A stretch of 64,000 bases of DNA from Planococcus citri. Lineage: Eukaryota; Arthropoda; Insecta; Hemiptera; Pseudococcidae. The DNA lies in contig NC_088681.1 in assembly GCF_950023065.1 (NCBI RefSeq), positions 61,724,836 through 61,788,835 of the forward strand. The letters run 5' to 3'. The notes beneath the pieces were generated by a model. The model was not told the DNA's origin and made no database searches. It saw only the letters and a program-made list of their open reading frames with translations. Shown here one piece after another: positions 20,621-32,571 of this stretch. The position numbers were made by a program, and so were the translations under genes. Each line of letters opens with the position of its first letter. Within the stretch, counting starts at the first letter, position 1.

Positions 20621-22645
20621 CCAAAAAATTCTCTCTTTGAGCCTTAGATAAATTTAAACCTATTTCACTTCTCACGGAAAAGGAAATTATAATTATAGGT
20701 ACCTAATTATTAATTATCATTCACATACGCTTTTAATTACTTCAAATTCCACCAACATTTTCGCAACTACGCAACAGAAAACCCTCGAAATATACTCGAA
20801 CGGTCGAGTCAACAACCCTCCTTAATAGCATAACACACCATCCAGGCGTAAATTTTCTTTCAAAAATGCACATCACAAAAAAGGTCACGCGGTGTTGGTA
20901 CGGAAAATTAGTCTGTAAAACCTCGAGCATCGCGATGCGGTTAAATTTTCGAGCAGCTTGGCTCGGTATAAACGAAAAGTTAGGTTCATTTATCTGACGA
21001 TATCGCTATCTGGAACTTTCGACCCTTCGAAACACCCGACTTTCTTTTGATATTTAATATTTCCGGCGACGACGACGACGACGAAAACTTCACTCAACTT
21101 TATCTTGTATATTATTCTTGCGATAACCGAACCGCAATGTGGTTTCCGTCCACGTGTTTTTTTCTCTTCTATGTACTTTCTTTCTCATTTGGTAAAAAGC
21201 TCGGCGAGCGAATTTTCGCCACGATCGAGAGAGACGCGAGCTGTGGAATATTCGTTCACGAATGGATGCCCTCGCCGCGCTGGAGGGTACATAGTTTTGC
21301 CTGTTGAAGCGAACGTTAATTTGCGGACGAGTTGACGCGACAGACACCAAGTTTTCAATAAGTTAATAAGCTAACAAGGTTAGTTTTTTTTTTTTCGTTG
21401 GGCTGGCCCCGGATGTGTTTGTAGTGTTTATTGAAAGAGTAAAAGAGACCATGTGATACCCAAAAGTGAGGGTGAAAGCGAGACAGAAACGTACTATATT
21501 TCACAGGGGCGTTAATTCACTTCGTAATCCGTCGCTTTGACGTTATATTCGGGAGGACGAGAGCGAGGCAGAGGGGCAGAGTTGAGCGCACAGTTATGTA
21601 GCCGCGTTTTAATTACATCCATATCTCAAGGGTTAACCGGCATTTTACGTCTTTATTTGGTACACATAAATAACTCGTCGAATGTTGTATAGTGTATACG
21701 TATAGTTTAAGTACTCGCTATAGTTGTGTACGTAGGCTGTAGTCGAATATTACGCGAACGTAGAATACTACGAGCACTCTGCAGCACACACAGCTCACAC
21801 AACTCAGACTGTTAAGTAAATTAAAATTCACAATATAATAATTATCGGTTGCCGCACACGTAAAGGTGCCTGTAACAAGCGGATGATTTATGGGAATTTA
21901 GTTTTCTATGTATTATGGTGGTTTTTTTTATACCTCCCTGTGCACCCTGTATACCCATATTAAAGGAAGGGAGGGTGCAGAGAGATTTCCGCTATGTGCT
22001 CGATTCTGGTATACTACGGTGTATGTACGTATAGCGAAAGGTTTTAGCGTGTACAAATGATTTATATGTATTTGGTGTTCATGTAAATCTGGTATGGCGT
22101 GTTTGCGCCGCGAAGTGTTAATAAAAACAGATGAGAATTTATGTCACAAACATATTCGTCTATCCGATGCGACGCGACACGCCGTGTTACTCGAGAATAA
22201 GGAAATAAGGTGTGCTTTTTTTTTCTCTCTCCTTCAACGTATACTAAATCTTTTTCTTAAAATTGCGTTCTTTTTTTCACCCCATCATGGGAGAGTTCCG
22301 TTAGTCTGAAATATGTACTACTCGTAGGTCTTGTCACAAACGTGTTTTTGTACGTATGTACTTCGCCGCAATCCGATTTCCAGAAGTTCGAAAATGTTAC
22401 CTAGATGTCAATGTATGTACAATGTGGAATTGTGGATACAGGGGAAAATTGCATCAACTCTGACACGCATTTTATTACGATAGAGTTTACATCCTCGTTC
22501 ACTGGTCCTATTTTCAACGAGGGAAGAAAAGGCTGAAAGGTTGAATCGTGTGGAGAAATGTAGAGCTCTGGTTTTGAATACTCGTATTGAGTACATATTG
22601 GTGGTTTTCAGTGACGTGCTGATCGCGAGGGAGACTACAGCGTAG
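20621..22645. other. Single-copy island, possible promoter region
   Basis: CG-richer than its surroundings. It contains TATAAA near 20967, a GAC trinucleotide run at 21066-21083 and a signal-peptide-like frame (listed separately). No homology-recognisable gene. Confidence 0.35.
21137..21191 (+). CDS. Weak candidate alternative first exon (signal peptide)
   Basis: An ATG at 21137 opens MWFPSTCFFLFYVLSFSF, a signal-peptide-like hydrophobic start. It is followed by one base and GTAAAA at 21192, a possible weak donor. The coding part would end in phase 1, the same as the stronger exon at 13712-13763. A TATAAA box lies about 170 bp upstream, and no other ATG occurs between a plausible start site near 20996 and this ATG. 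All of this could arise by chance, and the donor is poor (GTAAAA). Confidence 0.2.
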
Positions 22646-23137
22646 GGTGAAGAAAAAGTTCCATATTTTCAAAATTTCAGCTTGTCAACAATTGTTTTTA
22701 TTTTATTGGATTTTCTCGTCAATTTTTTTGAAAAATTGAGGGGGGATTTTTTCAAATGTTCGTCTACACATTGTTAAAATATATCAAAAACAGAAAAATT
22801 TTCATTTTTTAGGTTTCTGATAGTATTTTTGTTATAAAGTGCCAAACTTGTAATTTTTTCCCCTCAAAAATGAAAAAATGTCTGTCCAATTTTTTGAGGT
22901 TTTCGAAAGTGGCAACACTGATTTTGACATCATTTGTCAATTACACTCTCAAAGTACTACAATTTGAAAAAAAGTTCAAAATTCTATACGACGTACAGTC
23001 GGAGCTATTTGCAACCGAAATTTTCAATTTTCGGCCATTTTGGAGAACTTTAAAGCCTCACAGCAGAGCCAAAAAATTCGCAAAAATGTCCGGTTTGCGT
23101 CATTTGTCATCGTTTGATGACCTCTACACATGATTTG
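22646..23137 (-). repeat. Dispersed repeat X, complete-looking copy
   Basis: Read on the minus strand it begins with TCATGTGTAGAGGTCATC and ends near a TGTAGACGAACATTTG-type segment plus about 110 bp. The two separated pieces at 3487-3575 and 6785-6950 match its two ends in the same order, so it gives the uninterrupted form (~490 bp). The 87-codon plus-strand frame inside it (22870-23133) has no recognised domain and is probably incidental. Confidence 0.65.
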
Positions 23138-23144
23138 ATTTTGA

Positions 23145-23245
23145 ACAGGGTGTCCACGAGCCTGGGAATTCTGGAAAACCTGGAAAAGTCAGGGAATTCG
23201 GTCGGTCTGAAAAAGTCAGGGAATTTTATGAAAAGTTACTTCAAA
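23145..23245 (+). repeat. Short element with CAGGGTGTCCAC end and GGAAAACCTGG repeats
   Basis: Starts with CAGGGTGTCCACGAGCCTGG and continues with CTGGAAAACCTGGAAAAGTC and a second AAAAGTCAGGGAATT. A related copy in the other orientation lies at 52205-52305. Ends of this type are seen in short DNA-transposon derivatives of several insects. The superfamily is not determined. Confidence 0.55.
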
Positions 23246-23889
23246 CAGATTTTTCTATTCCTCACCATGACAAAATTTACTTTTTCTCACTTGAAAAAAT
23301 CGAAGACCCATCGTCGTGCGAAAATCAGCCGATTATGCATGAAATGACCTAGATGTAAAATCTTTCTTAAAAATGCCTTAGAGAAAATCTTTGAGTGCTT
23401 GAATAATATTTTAGAGAATTTTTTCGAAAAATGGTTGCTTAGAAATTTCGGGGTGTGATAAAACACCATAATAATGTCCAGTTTCAGTGGCTAATTTTCA
23501 TTTTTTTTTTCCAAATTTGACTATGATATCAAAATTTGATCCATTCGAGGTAAAAAAAAACTTGAGAGTTTGAATTAGCATCCCATTTTTGATCTTTTGA
23601 ACCGATTAGACGCAAAGTTGAGCCGTTGTGGAGCCCTCTGCAGGTTTTTAAATTTATAGATTTGGATTATTTTCTCTCAAAATGGCTCAAATCAAGTTCG
23701 AGTCTCCCCTACAAACTCATATTGCTTTTATTTTTGCACTAGGTAATTTAGAACAATTTTCCAATTTATTGCTCTACTTTCAAAATAGGTAATCATAATT
23801 TTTGGGGAAACTCAAGACCAAAATGAAATTCTTGAAAAGATTTTCAAAAAATACAAAAATCGAGCTACTTTGATGACCAATCTAATACT
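23246..23889. other. AT-rich spacer
   Basis: No gene. A fragment near 23600-23650 (GAGCCGTTGTGGAGCCCTCTGCAGG) resembles one foldback module. Confidence 0.3.
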
Positions 23890-24080
23890 TATTCCTAGTG
23901 CAAATCAGTTGAACTCGCACAACTGAACCTTGAACGAGATGTTCCAGACGTTAATAAAATTGCATACTCAGTTCGCCGTAAAAACAACATCGCGATGCAA
24001 CGCGACGTTAATAAAATTGCCTACTCTGTTTGCCGTAAAAACGACATCACATCGTTGATAAAATTTTGAATAGGATGTCG
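23890..24080 (+). pseudogene. Coding remnant with duplicated DVNKIAYSV motif
   Basis: One open frame reads VELAQLNLERDVPDVNKIAY, then SVRRKNNIAMQRDVNKIAYS, then VCRKNDITSLIKF and a stop. The DVNKIAYSV(R/C)RK block is thus present twice, at about 23946-23985 and 24004-24043. The same block occurs once on the minus strand at 18540-18597. Conservation of the peptide at two loci, with synonymous and conservative differences, suggests a real ancestral protein, probably carried by a mobile element. I do not recognise the family. Confidence 0.4.
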
Positions 24081-25489
24081 ATGAAATCGCACATTGATGT
24101 GCTGTATAGAAGAAAAAAACTATCCATATCCAAACAATATTTTAAAAAATGAATACGTAAGTTCTTGATGAAAAAAAAAAAAAAAAAAACGACTCATGCT
24201 TCGTGAATAAGTTTCTCAAAATAAATTGGGAAAATCTAATTAAATCATGATAATTTATTGTAAAATGAAAATGTTTCGTTGTGAGCTATCAAAGTTGTCA
24301 AAGAAAATATGGTTAAATGCTGTGTTTAAATTTTTCCCCAGCAGGTCCTGAAAAAACTGAAGAGGAGAAAATTGAAAAAAAATCAGGTATAGGGCTCGTT
24401 TTCAATTTTTTTCCAAAAAAAAACGTTGGGAACCAAAAAAAAAAAAAATTGACAAAACGTGAGCAAGACAATTTTTATATAAAAAAAATCACCAAAAAAG
24501 AGCAGAACATTACTTTAAGTGTTCTGATTTTTAACTTTCAAAAACTTGAAATGTTTTAAATCTTTGGAAAAAAGTGAGGTTTTTTTGGGTATTCTGAGCA
24601 GTAAAATGAGAATTTTTGCAGGTATTTTTTTTTTTTTTTTTTTGGAAAAAGAGCGAGTTAGAAATTTTTGGCAAACAAGTGATACTTTTCAACAATTTTC
24701 GGGAAAAAATGAAAATCTGTAGCAAATCACCTAAAAAACAAGAATTTATGTCAAAAAGCAAAAATTTCACAATTTCAACAAAAAGCAGCAATTTTTGGGA
24801 ACTATTGGCCAAGAGATCGTATTTCTTCGCAATTCTTTTTTAAAATGCGATCTTTTTTCAAGTTTTTAGATATAATATAGCATACACCTATCCCATGTAT
24901 TAAAAAAAGGAAGAAACGAGACTTATTGGTATCCTTTGGTACCTAATTTTAGGGGGGAAAAACTACAAATTTATTGAATTTCCAAAAAAGTTGCAGCGTT
25001 TTTGACAATTTTTGGCAAAAAGCAAAACTTTTGGACAGTATTTGGAAAAAATCAGGACTCTTTGAATTTTTCTTTTCAAAAATAACACAATTTTCTACAA
25101 TTTTTCCAGAAAACAAAATTTTTGTTATTTTTAGAAAAAAATGAGATTTTTTGACAATTTTTGGCAATTTTTGACAGCAGCAAACCTGACAATTTTAACA
25201 AAAAGTATAAACGATTTTCAACAATTTGGAGTTACTTTCCTTGCTTCGTTCGGAAAATAAACCAGAAAATTGGTCGAAAATCGAATTATTTTTCTAGTTG
25301 AATAATTTGTAAATCAATATGTCAATCGTTTTGAGAAAATTCAGGAAATTACAAATGTCCAAAGTGAGTGATGACTCAAACTCAGTTTTTTTTTTCTAAA
25401 TTTCACAACCTAATAATTTTTTGATCAAACTTCTCGCATGAAAATTTTTGAAATCAATCCGAATACAATAAATTTTCTCCTTGGGAATT
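24081..25489. repeat. Low-complexity AT-rich stretch with GACAATTTTTGGCAAAAA-type words
   Basis: Long A and T runs (24171-24190 and 24627-24643) and recurring words such as GACAATTTTTGGCAAAAAGC on both strands. The words resemble the units of the array at 43690-45180 but are not in regular register. No gene. Confidence 0.45.
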
Positions 25490-26460
25490 AATTTTACCAG
25501 AATTCAATCTATCCTTATCCCAATATAAAAAGGATGAGTATCCATCTGGTTTCATCAAAGAAAAATATATACTGAGATCATAGTAGAATATCATAAATTC
25601 ATTTTATGCTACACAGATGGTTCTAAAAATAAGTTTGAATATGCAGGCTATGCTTTTTCTATTGATGGTAGAACTACCAACTTCACAGCTCATAAATATT
25701 CTTCAATTTTCAATTTAGAACTTACTGCAGCCATACTCCACTGCCTACAAAAGATCTCTACCTTCAAAAGCCCCAACAAAAAATTCCTGATTCAATCAGA
25801 CTCTCTCTCTGCTCTTTTATCAATTCAAAACAAATTTTCAGAACATCAACTTGTTCATAAGATCCACCAAGTCATTTATAAAGTTCAGACAACTGATAAA
25901 ATTATTGAATTTGGGTTTATCCCAAGTCGTGTAGGCATCGAAGGAAATCAGGCAGTAGATGAGTCAGCTAAAACAACTGTTACCCCCTCAAAAATTTTCT
26001 CTGTAACCCAAGCTGACGTTTTAAATATTCTAAAAATCATCCAAAACTCCAACTGGCAAAACCTATGGAATTCAAAAACAAACCACAAACTATTTACTCA
26101 CAAAAAATCAATCTTTCCTTGGAATCATCTTCATCACCTAAATCAATCAGAAGAAATTATAATCACCCGCCTCAGAATTGGTCACACCAAAGCACCTAAA
26201 ACCACCTGTCAGTTCTGTAACTCTGAAATAATCTCCACTCAACACCTTCTACAAATATTTTATTGCCCCTCCCTCGAAACAAAACGCCAATCCTTAAACA
26301 TTTCAGACTTTGACCTTACAATTCCTAACAACATTAAACAGATGGAAAACATTCTTAGATTCATCAAAGAAATCAATCTTTCGAACCAAATCTAACTAAC
26401 TCCTCGAAACTGGGAGTAAAAATCCTGGCAATTATACGCGCCCAGTATTAAAAAATGTAA
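25490..26460 (+). mobile_element. LINE 3' end with RNase H domain (copy 1)
   Basis: A 5'-truncated non-LTR retrotransposon. The open frame 25538-26393 has no usable ATG but encodes about 280 residues. RNase H motifs appear in order: CYTDGSK (first Asp), NLELTAAI (Glu), LIQSDSLSALL (second Asp) and SRVGIEGNQAVDESAK (last Asp). A cysteine/histidine cluster follows (CQFC, QHLL, YC), typical of the C-terminus of RNase H-bearing LINEs of the Jockey/I/R1 assemblage. A frameshift near 25570 separates it from upstream homologous sequence (GFIKEKY). The 3' UTR runs to an A-rich end near 26460. The relative at 54050-55440 shares domain order and many residues. Confidence 0.88.
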
Positions 26461-29149
26461 AAAATTTTACTGATTTACCAGAGGGTTAGAAAAACATTGC
26501 TCGAAGAATAATTTCCCACTTTTTAGGTCCTCAACTTTAAAAAAATAATCAATGGTTTTATTTTTCTTTCATTTTCAGTGTTTATTTACCCACTTTACCT
26601 ACTTCGTGTCATGTCGTAGCAATGAATAAGTACTCGATATACTCATTCACAAATTTTCAGCTTTCATTTTCCCCCTCCTTTTTTGTTTGTGAATGTCACC
26701 TCGTGAAAAACGTCAACCTTCGATATTATTTCAAATGATCGCCTGTTTACCAGAAAAACTTTACGCATAAATTCAAACAACGAAAATATATTACGGAAAA
26801 TTCCATTAAGTAAGTACTTTTTCTTTCAAAAAAAATAAGGTGGAAACTGTCGTGGGAGAAAAAAATGCGACGCACTACCTACGACCCTACTTACAAAATA
26901 CTAATTTCCTTTAATTACTAATTCATTTTCTAGATGCTTATCTTTGTCGAAACAAGACTCAACGTTTAAATTACTCGTTTTTTTTTCTCCTAAGCACGAC
27001 GTGAACTTATTTTATTTAAAATATTGTTTTGAAAAAAAATAATAATTTACAAGTTAATAATATGTAGGCATTTTAATAACAAAAAAAAAAGAACTCATAT
27101 TTTATAAACTGTTTCGAAAAACTATACGTTGTTTTGCTGAACTCGTTAATATTATCAAAGCGTTGAAAATTGCGTGATTTATCGTTTGGTTTTTGTATTT
27201 CCTCCTCTTCGTTGGTGGTTTGTTCGATGGAACGTTTTTTTTTTCTCGTGAATTTAATACGAAGGTTTTTTTTTGGGCGAATTGTAAAAACCAAATTGGT
27301 GTAAAAATTAATCCGAAAATGAGTTGTGTAGTCGACTTGATTATCGTACATGTGTACTAGGTCGAGAGACTAGGGTGCTTGAAAATATTACGTATATGGG
27401 AGGTTTAGTGTTTGAAAAATGTATAAACGAACTACGAGGAAAAAATTGCAATAATATGGCAGATAATTAGCTTATACCGCAGACGATCCATTAGGTAAAA
27501 GGATTCAACAGGCTGGCATTATGTCAAAACATATGCCCTTTTTGTTTTATATAGGGGAGTGGCTTGGAATTATTTTATCGACGGAATGTGGAAAAAAGTT
27601 GGTTTTACGTTGATATTATAGTACGTTTTACGAGTATTTCGTCATTATTGCGCTGCAGGTAGTACCATCGTAGGCGTAAAAATAGCGATAGCGTAAAAAA
27701 AAAAATAAAAAACAAAAAAGAGAATAGAAGTAATTTTGAATTTTACCCACGACAAGTTTGTCGGGCGTTTTTTTCCGTTTTATTGATGACAGCTATAAAT
27801 CTTAGCAGTGACATTTGTCAGTTTTATACTCGTACTAGGTCAGGTTGTGAGGCTAAACGAGCATATAATGGATTGGGATCTCGATGATTCCGCAATTCAA
27901 ATGTTACTTTACGTTAACATTGTTACGTCTTTACGTCTTCTTCTTTCTTTGTCGTCTCTCGTCGCAATTCAATGAATCAAACAGCCCAAGCAAAGAAAGA
28001 AAGCGGAGGATAAAACTTTTTTAAAATACCCGGAAAAGCGAAGTTAATTTGAAATTTAAGACTTGTAGTATAAGACGATTCTGGTTTTCTTTAGCCGAAG
28101 GTAATCAGCCGGGTTTCAAAAGGTAAGGAAGATAAGTATACGGCGTTAGCGATGATTTGCGGCTTTGTGTGTAGAATTGACGAAGGTCGAACAAGCCGAG
28201 CCGCGCCGAAAAAAGGGGAGGCAAAAAAATACTCGGCGGAAAAAGACCCGAGCTACGTTTTGGATTAGCTTTTGAAAAATTTCACGCATCGAAAAGTTCA
28301 AGAGTATTTAATTAGATACTTGGTTTTATTCGCATGTACGACTGACTCGTCGGATAGCGATACGGGATAGATTTACCTGTTCTCAATGATGAGATGCTGG
28401 GCGATGGGAAATTCAACCTTTACACGTAATCTAATTGGCTGATGAGAGCGAGAGAAAATTGCGAATTTCTATAATTCCTTATCGTACCTCTGCCTCTAAC
28501 GTTAGGTATCTGTGATTTGAAAGCGTTCGTACCTATTCACAAGGCTGATTTGCAGAGAAGATTTTCATTTTAGCGAAATCACGTCGAATTGTCGATGTCG
28601 CCTTATGCATCGTACATAGTACAATTTTGTACAGAAACTTTGTTCTCGGTGTGGAATAACTCTTATATAACTTGATACCTGCCTATAGTGCCTACTTATA
28701 GAGACCGTACCTCGCTTGTCCCATAATAGGTACAAGTTTTCAATAGGTGAAAATGTTTTCTCATTTTTTAGCCCAGAAATATTATGCGTCAAAAGTTTAA
28801 ATGAAAATGATTATTTTGATTCTTTTCAACAGTTGAAAAAACTTTCTCGTTTTGTTGTACTGTACACATTTTATTCTTACCAGTGGGTAATTTTTTAGCG
28901 TCGAATTACGAGTTTAAATGAAACGTCATTTGTTAACAAATGCTTGAATTTTTTTTACGTGCCCCTTGTATCTCTGGAAATTACCATCTCTGACGACGAA
29001 ATTACCTAGATGCGCGGATTTAATGGAAATGAGATTTTTCTCGTTATTATGGGGCGAAAAATTACTATGGTAGTTTTGTGTGAATTCATTTGAAGTTATT
29101 TAAGAATATTGCGAGGAGTCGTTGGTCTCGTGTGATGATGATAGTCTGT
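26461..29149. other. Single-copy non-coding island
   Basis: A 2.7-kb block with no recognised repeat or gene. It mixes CG-containing words and homopolymer runs. A TTTCATTTTCAG acceptor-like site near 26578 has no coding frame after it that I can support. Confidence 0.35.
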
Positions 29150-29705
29150 TTTTTGGGAGGAGGGGAGGGGTGGGGGTTTCGAATTTAAGAACAAGATTTT
29201 CGTGATTTATCGTTGTCATCGCTTCCTTAAGGCCTGTTGGCCTGTCTGCTATGGTGTGGAACTTGCTGAGGATGATTTTGAGGTATTGGTGAGTTTCCTC
29301 CTTGGTCTCCCTCTGCATCTTTTCCCCATTGTTGTATATTGGAGGACCTGTTTTAGCGATCTTGTTTCCTTCATCCTTTTGACATGATTTCTCCAATCTT
29401 TCCTATACTTTTTTATCCTCTTCATGACTGGCTTCACTCCGAGATCTGCTGTTACTTTCTCAGATGGGACTCTGTCTCTGAGAGTCACCCTTGCCGTTTT
29501 CCTCATGAATTTCATCTCTGCTGCCGTTATTCTTCTTTTATCAGATTTCTTCAGTGCCCATACCTCGCTTCCATAAGTCATCATCAGTATTGTGAAGGTA
29601 TTGTACACCTTCAATCTTGTTTCTTTTTGCACCTTACTACTTCTCAGGGTCCTATTTATCAATCCCGTGACTCTCAGGAACTTTGCAATCTTCTTGTATA
29701 GCTCT
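29150..29705 (-). mobile_element. RTE-type LINE, C-terminal fragment
   Basis: Minus-strand frame 29662-29249 encodes INRTLRSSKVQKETRLKVYN, then YGSEVWALKKSDKRRITAAE, then MKFMRKTARVTLRDRVPSEK, then RGRPRRK near the end. This is the characteristic region after the RT palm in 'craniofacial development protein 2-like' RTE elements. Upstream, LYKKIAKFLRV continues it to about 29705. After one frameshift the tail continues with IADRPTGLKEA. It is a 5'-truncated insertion and supplies the domain missing from the copy at 3560-6784, though on the other strand and not contiguous with it. Confidence 0.85.
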
Positions 29706-29867
29706 TTAAATGAGAGAAAAGTATGTATTTATTCGGCTCAGTGTCTAAACGCTATACTCGAATTGATCAATTTTTATACAATAATAACGCGATACTTAAG
29801 AGGGTAGGTAAAATTTTCATAAAAACCTACAAATATAACGATTTGAAAGAATTATTATTTTATTGCA

Positions 29868-30098
29868 TCAAAAAAGATATTGAGGATTTTTATGTGTTTT
29901 AAGATGATTCATAAGATTTTTGCTAAGTAGGAATTCAAAGTCATCAAGCTGTTCCAGCGTGAATAGGTATTTTTCAGTAAGTCTTTCAGAGAAGGCGTCG
30001 ATTGATTCCATTTGCAGTTCATTATGTAACTGATTGTTATTTGTTTCGGAGGAACTATGGTGGGTTTGTAATGATTCGCAGAACTTTGTTTTGTACAT
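29868..30098 (-). pseudogene. 76-codon fragment, possibly the tail of a Jockey-like ORF
   Basis: Encodes SIDAFSERLTEKYLFTLEQL in its middle and ends NHLKTHKNPQYLF. Jockey-type polymerases often end with a similar '...RLxEKFF...HxNPL' pattern, so this could be the C-terminus of the Jockey copy at 31158-32412, separated from it by the LINE at 30125-31185. The match is by eye and weak. I cannot exclude an unrelated frame. Confidence 0.3.
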
Positions 30099-30124
30099 TA
30101 TAATTTGTAGCTTATGTTTGTTAG

Positions 30125-31185
30125 TTTTTTATTTTTATTTTTTTTATTTTATTTTACAATTTAGGTCTCTCCAACAGCGTAGACCAATTACAGGAGAGAC
30201 CATTTATAGCTAAAAGATAAAACTAAAAAAAAAAAAAAAAAAAAAAAAAAACTGAAAAACTGTAGCTTACAAAAAATAAAAGTACATAGAACAAGTGAAA
30301 AAAAAGCATAACAATAGACCAGCAAGAAACAATAGTGCATCATTAATATACATGTATTAGTTCCTCCCATTGGAAAAATAAAGTAAAACAAGCAAAAAAA
30401 AAAAGAAAACAAAAAGTATAAAACCAAATAGAAGAAAAGCAATAAACAAAAGGAAAAAAAACCAACAAAGGGCAGACAAAGGGGGGGGGGGGGAAAAAAG
30501 AAAAAAAAATCTAGGACATGGCTCATAAACAGCTCCTACTGCACCCATGCTCCCACTCTCATGCCTTCCCCACCACACGCCTAAAAGCAGACCCACCCAT
30601 ACTATAGATATCGGCATCCGCACTTCTACAGAGGAAAGCGTCAGAGATACCCATGATGCTATTCATAGGGGAAACCTTCATCCTAGATGTATTGTAATTG
30701 TGTAGGGAGAATATTTTTTTTTGCCTAGAGTGGATTTTTGGTGCCCAGAAATTAATTTTTTCCAAAAGGTTGCTGTCTTTTACATTGCAGTGGATGAGAT
30801 CATATAGGAACATCACTGCAGTTATCTCTCTTCTTTTCACTAATAATTCCACCTCAAATCCATCTAAAAGCTCTTTTTGCGATAGATCATGGGGATAATA
30901 TTCAAAAGTTTTAAAATATAGGTATTTCAGAAATCTGTTTTGAATCTTTTCAAGCTCTTTTACAAACTTTTTAGTATGAGGGAACCAAATTAGCACACCA
31001 AACTCAAGTATAGATCTTATGAATGAGAAGTATAGAACTTTGAGTGTACTTATCCTCTTAAAATGCACTGAATTTCTGACAACAAAATAGGCCATCCTCC
31101 TTGCCTTCGCCAAGACAGTATTAGTATGATATTTGAAGGTAAGTCCCACATCTAGATTTATACCCAGGTCCCAGCTGTTATCCAT
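30125..31185 (-). mobile_element. 5'-truncated LINE (Jockey/CR1-like) with 3' hairpin and A-rich tail
   Basis: Minus-strand frame 31185-30559 (208 codons) holds the region after the RT active site. It begins WDLGINLDVGLTFKYHTNTV, goes on with STLKVLYFSFIRSILEFGVL, then ELEKIQNRFLKYLYFKTFEY and ELLDGFEVELLVKRREITAV. These are conserved blocks of Jockey/CR1-like insect LINEs. A long purine/pyrimidine-biased 3' UTR follows, then a hairpin (30164-30201) and an A-rich tail with TAAAAT-type units (30125-30163). Its first residues overlap a homologous region of the adjoining Jockey copy (DLGI... against VKYLGVHLD...), so two different elements are joined at about 31180. Confidence 0.8.
30164..30201 (-). 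other. 3' UTR hairpin of the LINE
   Basis: GGTCTCTCC (30164-30172) and GGAGAGACC (30193-30201) form a perfect 9-bp stem with a 20-nt loop, immediately before the A-rich tail. In several LINE groups a 3' stem-loop is what the reverse transcriptase recognises. Its placement here fits that role. Confidence 0.6.
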
Positions 31186-32412
31186 ATTGGCGCTGCATAT
31201 GTGAATGAGCTACGGATGAGACTTTTGTAAGGAAGTAGACTACAAGATCTGGAATGATGATTCAATAAGGGGTAAAGTTTACGTAGTTTGAGGTAGGCAT
31301 CACATGATTTGAGAACAATATGGTTTTTGAGAGATAGTTTCTGGTCCAAGTGTACGCCAAGATATTTAACTGTTGATGTATTCCATGGTACCACAGTGTT
31401 ATCAATTAAGATTTCTGGAGTTGGTGAGATTTTGCAAAGTGTGGAGATTTTTGTTTCACTTTTAAGAGGATTTAGCTTAAGTTTCCAGCGTTCAAACCAT
31501 GGTTCCAATTCATTGATACCAGCTTGAAGTTGATTACAAGCAATTAGAAGATCCTTATGTTGGCTGAGTAAACACGTATCATCAGCAAACATTGCTATTT
31601 CATTATCAGCTGGTTTAGGAATATCATAGCAGTATATGATGAACAATGTTGGACTCAATACAGCGCCTTGTGGTACACCTTGGCTGATTTCTCGAAGCGA
31701 AGAGCTTTCATCGTCGATTTGAACATAAAATTTCCTATTTTGAAGGAAGGAAGAAATGATTTTACGTAGAAAGGTGGATGTTTCGATTGTAACTAATTTG
31801 TGAATTAAACCGCAATGCCATACAGAGTCTAAGGCCTTGTTGATGTCTATAAAAGCTGCAGTTGTGAATTGCTTCTTTTCATAGCCATTGTTAATAAGTT
31901 GAACCATTTGATGCAACTGATGAACTGTGCTCATTTTATTATGAAAACCGTATTGAAAAGATGGCAAAATCTGTTCCTTTTTCAGAAAGTCCAAAAGACA
32001 TTTACAAATGACTTTTTCAAGGATTTTGGATAGAGAAGAGCGGAGACTGATAGGTCTATAATCATTAGGAGACGAAAAAGGAGATTCTTTCTCTTTAAAT
32101 GATATTCTGTCTTCGGTTTCTTTAATTTCAACGTATATTTTTGTATCTTGTGCATTTTCATCACTCCAAAATTCTTCAAAATATTTCTTTGCATCATTGA
32201 TTTTTGGCAGACCCACTTTTTCATTGAAATTTGTGTCAATTCTCCTTATGATCTTATACACTTTTGGCCGCAACTTATATGTGTCATGCTCTAGGAATGT
32301 GATAAAATTTTCCCAGCTCTCTCCCTGTAATTTCCTAGACTTTCTCTTGACTTTTGCCGACTGTTTCCGATATTCTTCATCATCAACTTTATTTTTTGAG
32401 CATGGTTCTTAG
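31158..32412 (-). mobile_element. Jockey-clade LINE reverse transcriptase, internally deleted
   Basis: The minus-strand frame is open from about 32411 to 31158. From the N-side: basic linker (RPKVYKIIRRIDTNFNEK), then an abrupt join to SPNDYRPISLRSSLSKILEK (RT motif), LPSFQYGFHNKMSTVHQL, TTAAFIDINKALDSVWHCGL (first catalytic Asp; Phe-x-Asp kept), GVPQGAVLSPTLFIIYCYDI and the active site FADD at 31578-31589. Then come KLKLNPLKSE and VKYLGVHLDQKLSLKNHI. The final block FTYAAPIW meets the next LINE. The segment normally lying between linker and YRPIS (the 'K(S/A)PGxDG' region) is missing, so the copy carries an in-frame deletion although the frame is otherwise long and open. It is probably inactive. 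Confidence 0.88.
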
Positions 32413-32571
32413 TCCGTTGAAAGTGCAAAAACCAATCTGTCTCTTCCCGTCTGTATTCATTCCTTCTGTTCCATACATACCAGTTACTGTCTTTGTACGC
32501 TAATTTCCTACCTGAGCATTCAAGTCTCCTGCTATTATCAATTTATCTTCTGGGTTTACTGCTTGTACTGC

